48,389 nucleotides of DNA from Hyphomonadaceae bacterium (GTDB lineage Bacteria > Pseudomonadota > Alphaproteobacteria > Caulobacterales > Aquidulcibacteraceae): positions 1 to 48,389 of the forward strand of contig JAEUMR010000034.1 of NCBI GenBank assembly GCA_016791385.1, in the 5' to 3' direction. Below, piece after piece: positions 33,321 to 41,198 of the stretch (its first letter is position 1; each line of letters starts with the position of its first letter). Position numbers and translations under genes: made by a program. Under the pieces are notes generated by a model. The model did no database searches and was not told the origin of the DNA. It saw nothing but the letters and a program-made list of their open reading frames with translations.

Positions 33321-35777
33321 TTAGAATTGCGTATTCAGCGTCAGCAGCAGCGTGCGCGGGGCGCCGAGCATGTAGTTCGGCGTGCCTGAGGTCGCGGTGC
33401 TGAGTGAGCCCTGGTATTCTTCACCGAAGATGTTGGTGACGTTGAGGCGCAGCGAGGTGTTGTCGAGCACGTTCCACGTCACATCCACGTCGGCGACGGT
33501 GTAAGCGTCAGACGCGAGGCTGTTGATGTCCGTGCGCCAGCGTTCGCCGACATAGCGCGCTTGCGCGCCGAGCGTGAGCGGGCCGAGGTCGTACTCGCCG
33601 CGCGCGGTGAAGGTCCAATCCGGCGTCTCGACCACCTGCTTGCCGGCCGTGAGTTCGAAAACGTCGTCGGCGGTGCCGGCGATGAGGTCCGGGCCGCGGC
33701 TGATCAAGAGATTGTCTTGCACTTCGCTGTCGTTGTAAGCGGCGGCCGCGTAGAGCGTGAACGCTTCGGTGGCTTGCCAGCCCACTTGCGCTTCCGCGCC
33801 CCACAGATCGACCGGGCCGAGGTTGCGCGCGGTGGTGATGTCGAGGTCCGGATCGTACGAGCGCACGATGCGATTTTCGAACGAGGTGAAGAAGGCGCCT
33901 GCGGAGACAAGGAACGCCCCGCCTTGGAAGCGATAGCCGATGTCGTAGCTTTGCGCGGTTTCCGGAACCACTGTGCTTTGCAGCGCCGCCGGCGCGATGC
34001 CGCTGTAAAGATCGTCCGTGCGCGGGGCCGAGAGCGTCTCGGCGTAGCTGACATAGATCTGATGGCCCTCAGCCGGACGCCAAGTCAGGCCGACATTCGG
34101 CAGCACTTCATCGTACTGCACCTGCGCTTTGAACGGCGCGATGATCGTGCCGCCCGGATTGTAGCCGCAGCTCGGATCAGAGGTGCTGCCATTGCCCGGG
34201 GCGTAGCAGCGCTGATCGAGATCGCGCGTGAAGGTCGGGGCGCGGAGGCCGATGTCGACCGTGATCGCGTCATCGAGGAAGTCGCCGATGTAGCGGATGC
34301 TCGGCTGGCTCAGCGACGCGATCGAAAGACGGTCGCGCTTCTGGAACACGTTGCCCGCAAGCGTCCGGATCGGGTCGCCGCCGACATCGTCCTTGCCGCC
34401 CCAGACGCTGACCGGATTGCCGTTGGCGTCGAGCAGGCTGTACTCGCCCGTCTGACGGTGACGGCCGGTGTCGTAGGTGTAGCCGAAGATGACGCGGTTG
34501 GTGTCGTTGATGTCCCAGATCAGCGACGTGCTGAGCGTGTAGCGCAGCGTGTTGGTGTTGCTGGGCGAATAGAGGCGAACCGTATCGCGCGTGTCGCAGT
34601 CGCCATTGAGGTCGACGCCCGCCGCCGTACCGTCGAACACGGCGCAGGCGGGATTGACCGAGTCGCTGTTGGCGACGCCGACTACGCCTGCAGCAAGACG
34701 ATTGTCCGTTTCCGAGATGGTCGAGGTGCCGCCGCCATTGGCGAGGACGTATTGGACAGTCGGGTCGAACGTGAAGGTCACGTTGTCGCCGAACGAGAAG
34801 CGCGATTGGCCGCGGATGTTGCCCGTGTCCGAGGGATTGATGCGCAGGCCGTAGAAATTGGTGCAGCTGGCCGGTTGCGCGTTGTTGCTCGACGAACCCG
34901 ATCCGTCATTGTCGGCCACGCCCGCCGTCGCATCGTCGCGCACGCAGGCCGAGATGTTCGACAACATGCCTCCCGCGCCGGCCCAAGCCGATTCATTGCC
35001 GGTGCGGTAGAAATTGTTGCGGTTCTGGTTCCAATGCGCCGAGAGGCTGAGGAAGTCATCGCCCGCCAGCGGCTGGTACAGACGCGCGTTGTACTGGAAC
35101 TTCTCCAGTTCGCCCGGCCCGACCCATTGGTCGTAATTCTGCTGCGAGAACGAAGCGAACGCGCGCGTGCCCCACGGGCCGAACGCGCCCGAGTCGCCAA
35201 GCAGGAAGATGCGGCGATAAGCGTCCGTCCCGAGCGAGGGCTGCAGCGTCAGGCCCATTTCCTCGGTCGGCAGGCGCGTCACGTAATTGATGGTGCCGCC
35301 GGTGACAGCCGCCGTCGGGCTGTCGACGTCGGTGGTGCCGAGATTGACCGTCGCGCGCGTGATCAGTTCCGGATCGACCTGCTGGTTCGAGTAAATCGCA
35401 TAATTGCCGGTGTCGTTGAGCGGCACGCCGTCGAACGACAACAGCACGCGGTTACCATCGAAGCCGCGCAGGCGCAGGTTGCCGCCCGATGAGCCGAACG
35501 CGTCGTTGTTGGTGAAGTTGACGCCCGGCACCAGGTTGAGCGTGTTGAGGATGGTTTGGCCCGGACCTTGGGTCTCGATGTATTCGGAGGTGATGGTCGA
35601 GCGCGCTTTCGACGCTTGTTCGGCGATCATCGTGCCTTCGGCCGAGCGCCGGCCGGTGACGACGATCGTCTCTTCATCTTGGATTTGCGAAGCGGTCGAT
35701 TGTGCGTGCGCGACGCCGCCGATCGATATCGACAGCGCCGTCAGCGCAGCGCCGGAGAGAAACTTTTTCGAGAACAT
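33321..35777 (-). CDS. TonB-dependent outer-membrane receptor
   Basis: The 818-residue protein imports a bound ligand across the outer membrane. It has a signal peptide ending GGVAHAQ, a TonB-box-like DEETIVVTGRR, a plug domain (NTLNLVPGVN..., LRLRGFDGNRVLLSFDGVPL) and a long beta-barrel ending in phenylalanine (LLLTLNTQF). The ATG at 35777 has GGGGG 9 bases upstream; TTG at 35786 is a possible alternative. No ligand-specific genes are adjacent. A nearly perfect inverted repeat lies about 110 bases upstream. Confidence 0.93.
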   Translation of the reverse strand: MFSKKFLSGAALTALSISIGGVAHAQSTASQIQDEETIVVTGRRSAEGTMIAEQASKARSTITSEYIETQGPGQTILNTLNLVPGVNFTNNDAFGSSGGNLRLRGFDGNRVLLSFDGVPLNDTGNYAIYSNQQVDPELITRATVNLGTTDVDSPTAAVTGGTINYVTRLPTEEMGLTLQPSLGTDAYRRIFLLGDSGAFGPWGTRAFASFSQQNYDQWVGPGELEKFQYNARLYQPLAGDDFLSLSAHWNQNRNNFYRTGNESAWAGAGGMLSNISACVRDDATAGVADNDGSGSSSNNAQPASCTNFYGLRINPSDTGNIRGQSRFSFGDNVTFTFDPTVQYVLANGGGTSTISETDNRLAAGVVGVANSDSVNPACAVFDGTAAGVDLNGDCDTRDTVRLYSPSNTNTLRYTLSTSLIWDINDTNRVIFGYTYDTGRHRQTGEYSLLDANGNPVSVWGGKDDVGGDPIRTLAGNVFQKRDRLSIASLSQPSIRYIGDFLDDAITVDIGLRAPTFTRDLDQRCYAPGNGSTSDPSCGYNPGGTIIAPFKAQVQYDEVLPNVGLTWRPAEGHQIYVSYAETLSAPRTDDLYSGIAPAALQSTVVPETAQSYDIGYRFQGGAFLVSAGAFFTSFENRIVRSYDPDLDITTARNLGPVDLWGAEAQVGWQATEAFTLYAAAAYNDSEVQDNLLISRGPDLIAGTADDVFELTAGKQVVETPDWTFTARGEYDLGPLTLGAQARYVGERWRTDINSLASDAYTVADVDVTWNVLDNTSLRLNVTNIFGEEYQGSLSTATSGTPNYMLGAPRTLLLTLNTQF

Positions 35778-35884
35778 GAGAGACAACCCCCAAGTGCGGG
35801 GACGCCCTTCGCACCCGCACGCGAGGCGCTGCTAGGAAACGAATTCAACGCAGCGGTTACAGCTTTGCGAAGTTTGTGTTGCGC

Positions 35885-35909
35885 CGTCATACGTCCTTCA
35901 CGCATGACG
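35885..35909. promoter_or_regulatory. Inverted repeat upstream of the TonB receptor
   Basis: CGTCATACGT (35885-35894) and ACGCATGACG (35900-35909) are arms with 9 of 10 matches around a 5-base centre. The 25-bp size suits a dimeric repressor. It sits in the 295-bp divergent gap between the receptor and nhaA, nearer the receptor side. The rest of the gap shows no gene. Confidence 0.5.
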
Positions 35910-36072
35910 CAGCGTTCTCAGTGTTTTGCGGAATCGCGGCGCAGCGCGCCGCGGCGATGGTGCATCTGCATCACACCTGCCAGCGGTTGATCGCGCAGGC
36001 GCGCACCAGTTGCGGTTGCGCCTGCACCGCGCTTCGCTCTACGTAAGCGCTGCAACAAAACTGAGACATTCG

Positions 36073-37329
36073 ATGACGGCGAGCGCGGCGAAGCACTGGT
36101 GGCAACGGGACACAACGCCCGGCTACGTCCTGATCGCGGCGACGCTGCTCTCGTTCCTGCTGCTGAACGGCCCCACCGGCGAGGCCTTCCACCATCTGCT
36201 CGAAGATCAGATCGCGGGGCTGGCGCTTGGGCTTGGCGAAGCGGCCCACCCGCTCAACCTGCATCTCGTCATCAATGACGGGCTGATGGTGATCTTCTTT
36301 CTCTATGTCGGTCTTGAGCTGAAGCGAGAGACCGTCGAAGGCCCGTTCAAGAATCCCAGGGAAGCGGCGATGCCGATGGCCGGCGCGCTTGGCGGTATGG
36401 CCGCGCCCGCGCTCATCTATGTCGCAATTAACGCACACGCCCCGGAATATCTGCGCGGTTGGGCCATCCCGGCCGCCACCGACATCGCCTTCGCCGTGGG
36501 CGTGCTCTCACTGCTCGGGCCGCGCGTGCCGGGCGGCTTGCGGCTGTTTCTGCTGGCGCTAGCCATCATCGACGATCTGGGCGCCATCCTGGTGATCGCC
36601 CTGTTCTACTCCACACACCTCGCCGGCTGGGCGCTGGGCGGGGCGGCGGTGACGTTCGTCGTCATGCTGCTGATGAACCGCGCCGGCGTGAAGGCGTTGG
36701 CGCCGTTCTGGCTGCTCGGCCTCGTGCTGTGGGGGTTCATGCTGCTCTCAGGCGTGCATGCGACCATCGCCGGCGTGCTGACCGCGATGACCGTGCCAAT
36801 GCGGCGCGCCGACGGCCACTCGCCGCTGATCACCGCCGAGCATGCGCTCAAGCCGTGGGTGACATTCGCGATCATGCCGATCTTCGCCATCGCTAATGCT
36901 GGCGTCGTGCTGCACGGCGCGGGCGTCGAGACGTTGCTGCATCCGATCGCGCTCGGCGCCGCGGCGGGGCTCGTGTTCGGCAAGCCGCTCGGCATCACCC
37001 TTGCGACCTACGCAGCGTCGTCGGTGATGAGACAGCCTGCGCCAGCGGATCTGCCGAAGATGCTGGGCATCGGCATGCTGGCGGGCATTGGCTTCACCAT
37101 GAGCCTGTTCATCGGCACGCTCGCCTTCGGCTCGGGCGAACTGGCGGCGCCGGTGCGCTTTGGCGTTCTGGGCGGCTCGCTGCTCTCGGCGCTGCTTGGC
37201 CTGATCACGCTTGCGCTCGCGTGCCGCAATCATCCCGCACCAATCGCGGACCTCGGCGCCGAGGAAGAGCGCGCGGAGGCGGCGGGCGTGCTCGAAGACA
37301 TCGACCCGCCCGGCGATGCGAAACGCTGA
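36073..37329 (+). CDS. nhaA: Na+/H+ antiporter NhaA
   Basis: NhaA exchanges external H+ for internal Na+ across the inner membrane for salt and pH homeostasis. The 418-residue protein has family features: INDGLMVIFFLYVGLELKRE, IPAATDIAFAVGVL, LRLFLLALAIIDDLGAIL (the adjacent aspartates of the ion site) and GFTMSLFIGTLAF. ATG 36073 gives the normal length. The C-terminal tail is acidic. Confidence 0.96.
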   Translation: MTASAAKHWWQRDTTPGYVLIAATLLSFLLLNGPTGEAFHHLLEDQIAGLALGLGEAAHPLNLHLVINDGLMVIFFLYVGLELKRETVEGPFKNPREAAMPMAGALGGMAAPALIYVAINAHAPEYLRGWAIPAATDIAFAVGVLSLLGPRVPGGLRLFLLALAIIDDLGAILVIALFYSTHLAGWALGGAAVTFVVMLLMNRAGVKALAPFWLLGLVLWGFMLLSGVHATIAGVLTAMTVPMRRADGHSPLITAEHALKPWVTFAIMPIFAIANAGVVLHGAGVETLLHPIALGAAAGLVFGKPLGITLATYAASSVMRQPAPADLPKMLGIGMLAGIGFTMSLFIGTLAFGSGELAAPVRFGVLGGSLLSALLGLITLALACRNHPAPIADLGAEEERAEAAGVLEDIDPPGDAKR

Positions 37330-37330
37330 A

Positions 37331-37367
37331 ATGAAAAGCGGCCGCGCCGTCCGCCGGCGCGACCGCT
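37331..37367 (-). terminator. Probable terminator downstream of hisS
   Basis: A 13-bp stem with one mismatch (37337-37367) is followed on the minus strand by TTTTCATTTC. It lies about 130 bases past the hisS stop and just after the nhaA stop. The plus side has no T tract, so it mainly serves the minus strand. Confidence 0.6.
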
Positions 37368-37496
37368 AACGTCGCTAAGTTAAGGCGTCTCCTCCCCGAA
37401 ACGCGACCGCCCGCGACGCCGACGGTCGCCGCAGAATTGCCGTTGTCCGTTCCTGCGGTCAAGCGCCGCAATTTGCTCTCAAGAGAGAAATATAAA

Positions 37497-38972
37497 TTAC
37501 AGTTTGGCCGCAAGCATACGCTGCACCGCAGCAACAACTTCGCCGCGAGGAACTTCCTGCTGAACCTGCTCGCGCATGCGAGCATAGGCTTCCCTGTCCT
37601 CGCCCAGATTGGCGGCGATCTTTGCGCCGAGGCGCAAATCCTTGAGCGTCACCACCCCCTTCTCCAGCTCGTTGCCGCCTTGGATCACGGCGATGGGGGC
37701 GTTGCGCTTGTCTGCATATTTTAGCTGGGCCTTCATGCCGCTCGAACCGAGATAAGTCTCGGCGCGGATGCCGGCGGCGCGCAATTCGCTGGCGATGGCG
37801 AAGTAATCGCCCATCCGGGCGGCATCGAGCGCGAGCACGATGACGGGCGGTGTCTGCGCGAAAGCCTCGCCGAGCCCCAGCCGCGCCTGCGCCGCGACAA
37901 GACGGCTGACGCCGATGGAGAAACCGGTCGCGGGCACGCGTTCGCCAGTGAAGCGCGCGATCAGATCGTCATAGCGTCCGCCGCCGCCGACAGAACCGAA
38001 GCGCACCGGGCGGCCGTCTTCGACGACCGTCATGGTCAGTTCGGCTTCGAACACCGCGCCGGTATAATATTCGAGTCCGCGCACGACGGAGGGATCGAAG
38101 CGCGCTTGCGCGTCGCTCACCTTGAGCCCGTTCAGCACCGCATCGATGCCGCGCAATTCCTTGAGGCCCGCGCGCCCCTCTTCGCTTGCGCCGAGCAGAC
38201 GTTCGAGGCCCTCGATCACCGAAGCGCGCGAAGTGGTTTCGAGCGTGACGAAATCGACCACCGTCTTCACGCCGGCGGCGTCGAGATCGGCGCCCGGGGT
38301 GAAGTCGCCGCTTTCATCCTTGCGGCCTTTGCCGAGCAGCGCAGCAACGCCTTCGATGCCGACGCGATCGAGCTTATCGATCGCACGCATCACGGTGAGA
38401 CGGGCGCGGTCATCTTTGGCGCCGATGCTTTCCAGCACGCCATTGAGGATGCGCCGCGAATTGATCTTGAAGGCGTAGCCATCGCGCGGCACGCCCACCG
38501 CTTCCAGCGCTTCGCTCGCCATCGCCACCATCTCGGCGTCGGCGGCAGGATTGTCGGAGCCCACCGTATCGGCGTCGCATTGGGTGAACTGGCGGAAGCG
38601 GCCGGGGCCGGGCTTTTCGTTGCGCCAGACCGGGCCCGTCTGCCAACGGCGGAACGGCTTTGCCAGCCCGTTCCACTCCTCCGCCGCAAAACGCGCGAGC
38701 GGGGCGGTGAGATCGTAGCGCAGCGACAGCCAGCGCTCGTCGTCCTGGAACGAGAACACGCCTTCGTTCGGGCGGTCGAGATCCGGCAGGAACTTGCCGA
38801 GCGCCTCGGTGAATTCGATCGCCGACGTCTCCAGCTGCTCGAAGCCCCAACGCTCATAAACCGCGCCGACAGCGGCGACGACGCGTTGCTCGGCGGCGGC
38901 GGCGTCACCCAGCCGATCGATGAAGCCGCGCGGCTTTTCGGCGGCGACGCGTTTGGATTCGGAGGTGCTCAT
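37497..38972 (-). CDS. hisS: Histidine--tRNA ligase
   Basis: HisRS charges tRNA-His. The 491-residue class II synthetase has motif 2 RWQTGPVWRNEKPGPGRFRQFTQCDADTVG region (key residues R and the FRQFTQCDAD stretch), the histidine-binding LEYYTGAVFEAEL, motif 3 GFSIGVSRL and a C-terminal anticodon-binding domain. The sequence departs from the usual GRPGRYREFHQ and LDYYT forms, which fits the distinct alphaproteobacterial HisRS clade that charges tRNA-His lacking G-1. Checking the tRNA would confirm this. It follows the histidine ammonia-lyase gene by 75 bases. Confidence 0.95.
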   Translation of the reverse strand: MSTSESKRVAAEKPRGFIDRLGDAAAAEQRVVAAVGAVYERWGFEQLETSAIEFTEALGKFLPDLDRPNEGVFSFQDDERWLSLRYDLTAPLARFAAEEWNGLAKPFRRWQTGPVWRNEKPGPGRFRQFTQCDADTVGSDNPAADAEMVAMASEALEAVGVPRDGYAFKINSRRILNGVLESIGAKDDRARLTVMRAIDKLDRVGIEGVAALLGKGRKDESGDFTPGADLDAAGVKTVVDFVTLETTSRASVIEGLERLLGASEEGRAGLKELRGIDAVLNGLKVSDAQARFDPSVVRGLEYYTGAVFEAELTMTVVEDGRPVRFGSVGGGGRYDDLIARFTGERVPATGFSIGVSRLVAAQARLGLGEAFAQTPPVIVLALDAARMGDYFAIASELRAAGIRAETYLGSSGMKAQLKYADKRNAPIAVIQGGNELEKGVVTLKDLRLGAKIAANLGEDREAYARMREQVQQEVPRGEVVAAVQRMLAAKL

Positions 38973-39047
38973 AGAACGTAACTTTCGGGCGTACGGGGCG
39001 ATCGATCAATCAGAGGCAGGTGCGCGCAGGCGCGTGTCAAAGCGGCT

Positions 39048-40682
39048 TCAATGTCGCGTGAAGCTATAGCCCGTCGCCTGCACGATCTCGCCCGACATCA
39101 CTTTCTCGGCCAAGGACATCATGTCCCAGGACAATTCCCGGTCGCTGACGACGCGCGGGAACGCCTTGTTGATGGCATCTAAGGCAGCGCCGGTGCGCTT
39201 GCCAAGGGCGGCGGGCTTCAGCGCTTCGGCGTGCTTGCCGGCTTCGGCGCCGCGGACGTGCTCGGCCTGAGCCGCGAACGCCATCTCGATGGCCAGGATG
39301 TCCGCCAGCCGTTCGGCCGCCTCGTAGGCGCGCATGCCGACATTGGCCGCCATCGACACGTGATCCTCCTGGCCGCTGTCGGTCGGCAGCGACAGCATGT
39401 GCGAAGGCATGGCAAGGCCCCAGATGTGATTGCACAGGCCAGCCGTGGTGTACTCGGTGAGCATCAGCCCGGACTCGGTTGCTTTCGCATCGTGGCCGCG
39501 CGCTTGGGGGCCAAGCCCCTTGTTGCGGGTGGGATCGACGATGCGGGCGCAGCGCAGATTGGACAGGCTCGCCATCACGCCGGCGGCCTGCAACAGCCCG
39601 TAGCAATCGACCGCCAGCGGCATGCCGTGGAAGTGGCCGCCCGAGGTGATGAGGTCGAGATCGTAGCCGTCGAGGCTTTGGTTGAGATCAATCGGATTGT
39701 CGGTGACGGCCTGCGCTTCGATCAGCAACGTCTTCTCCGCGCGCGCGATCAAGTCGAGGCACGGGCCCAACACCTGCGCGGCGCAACGCAGATTGTACGG
39801 ATCCTGAATTTTCTCGTCGTAGGCAAACTTGGCATCGACGCCGGCGTCTTGGAGCTCATAGCCTTCAAGCAGATCGAACACCCAGGCGGCGATGGTCTGC
39901 GAACCGGGATGGGGCCGCAGCGCGTGCAGATCGGCGCGGTACGGACGGCCGGTGCCGCGCATCACCTGCACGCCGAGCGCCGCGTTGAGCGCAGCCGCCT
40001 CGACCAGCCGGCGCATCATCGCCGTCGCCAGCGCGCCCCAGGCGTTCGAGTATTGGCAGCCATTGTTGAGCGCGAGGCCCTCTTTCAGCTCCAGCGTGAT
40101 CGGCGTGAACGCGGGCTTGGCTTCCGCCAGATAGTCGGCGGTGGGCACAGGCTCGCCGCGCTGGTTCAGCACGCGGCCCTTGCCGATAACGACGGCGGCG
40201 ATGTGCGAAAGCGGAGCAAGATCGCCGCTGGCCGAGACTGTGCCGTAACGCGGCACGGCCGGAATTACGTTGGCATTAAGCATCGCGATCAGCGCCTCGA
40301 TCACGGCGGGGCGGACGATGCTGTGGCCCTGCGCCAGCGAGGCGGCGCGCATCAGCATGGTGGCGCGCACCACTGGCGCAGGCGCGGGCGGGCCCATGCC
40401 GGTGCAATGCGACAGGATCAGGTTCTCCTGTAGCTGCTTCAGCTCGGACGGGCTGACATAGAGGCGGAAATTGCTGCCGAAGCCGGTGTTGAGGCCATAG
40501 ACGCGCTTGCCGGGATTGCGCGCCAGTTCGCGTTCCAACGCTTCCTCAGCGCGGGCGCGGAAGGCGCCGACGCGCTCCCGCGCAGCCGGGGCGAGCGCCA
40601 CCTTGGCGCGGCCATAGGCGACAGCCTCGATGTCGGCGAGGCTCAGTTCGGCGCCGGCGCCCAAAGTGATGGTGCTCGACAA
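39048..40682 (-). CDS. hutH: Histidine/aromatic amino acid ammonia-lyase
   Basis: The 544-residue protein belongs to the HAL/PAL/TAL family, which removes ammonia from an amino acid using the self-formed MIO group from Ala151-Ser152-Gly153 (GTVSASGDLAPLSH). VYGLNTGFGS (61-70) and the C-terminal QEDHVSM are family motifs. The selectivity pair is Ser-His (S91-H92), as in histidine ammonia-lyases, not the His-Leu of tyrosine lyases. I start it at TTG 40682 because GGAGGAA lies just upstream; an ATG at 40724 has none. No other hut gene is in the window. Confidence 0.85.
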   Translation of the reverse strand: MSSTITLGAGAELSLADIEAVAYGRAKVALAPAARERVGAFRARAEEALERELARNPGKRVYGLNTGFGSNFRLYVSPSELKQLQENLILSHCTGMGPPAPAPVVRATMLMRAASLAQGHSIVRPAVIEALIAMLNANVIPAVPRYGTVSASGDLAPLSHIAAVVIGKGRVLNQRGEPVPTADYLAEAKPAFTPITLELKEGLALNNGCQYSNAWGALATAMMRRLVEAAALNAALGVQVMRGTGRPYRADLHALRPHPGSQTIAAWVFDLLEGYELQDAGVDAKFAYDEKIQDPYNLRCAAQVLGPCLDLIARAEKTLLIEAQAVTDNPIDLNQSLDGYDLDLITSGGHFHGMPLAVDCYGLLQAAGVMASLSNLRCARIVDPTRNKGLGPQARGHDAKATESGLMLTEYTTAGLCNHIWGLAMPSHMLSLPTDSGQEDHVSMAANVGMRAYEAAERLADILAIEMAFAAQAEHVRGAEAGKHAEALKPAALGKRTGAALDAINKAFPRVVSDRELSWDMMSLAEKVMSGEIVQATGYSFTRH

Positions 40683-40805
40683 ATCTTCCTCCGGAATCTG
40701 AGGCGGAGCCCTAGCGTAAACCATGCGCCGGGGCGAGAGCCCGCCGGGCGCGGCGCCGGTCTTGCTCCCCGCCCGATACCCCAATCCGGCGAAGGACCCC
40801 GCCCC

Positions 40806-41198
40806 ATGCTCACCTGTCTCGCTATGATGCTGAGCGTCAGCTTGGCCGAACTGCCCACGCTCGCGACCGAGGTCGAGACCGAAGCGCGCGCCATTACCGC
40901 TCAGACCGAGATCACCCCGGCCCTGCTCAGCGACATCGAGGAATTCTCGCAGGATTCCGAGCGCCTTTCGGCCTCGCTGCGCGAAGCCGGCGTCGAGCAG
41001 GACCTGCCCTGCATCTTCCACGGCATCTCCGAAGACGCGCGCGTGCGCGCCGCCGAACTGCAAGCGGCTGATACGCCAGCCGAGCGCACCGAAGCGTTCA
41101 CCAATCTGCGCGTTCTTCTGGACGACGCGATCCTGATCGCGCCGATGGCGGCTTCGGCCGCCGCTGACCGCCAGCAAGCTGTCGCTTCCGCGCGCTGA
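40806..41198 (+). CDS. Small secreted helical protein, hypothetical
   Basis: The 130-residue product has a short hydrophobic start (MLTCLAMMLSVSLA) that may be a signal peptide, then a mostly helical acidic body with two cysteines (C3 and one in LPCIFHG). GAAGGA precedes the ATG. It ends directly against the DsbD stop. No family is recognised; the coding call rests on the ribosome site and position. Confidence 0.6.
   Translation: MLTCLAMMLSVSLAELPTLATEVETEARAITAQTEITPALLSDIEEFSQDSERLSASLREAGVEQDLPCIFHGISEDARVRAAELQAADTPAERTEAFTNLRVLLDDAILIAPMAASAAADRQQAVASAR

Noticed and set aside
33561-35492. 643-residue open frame opposite the TonB receptor
   Set aside because: Arginine/valine-rich shadow of a clear receptor gene; such long antisense frames are common in GC-rich DNA.
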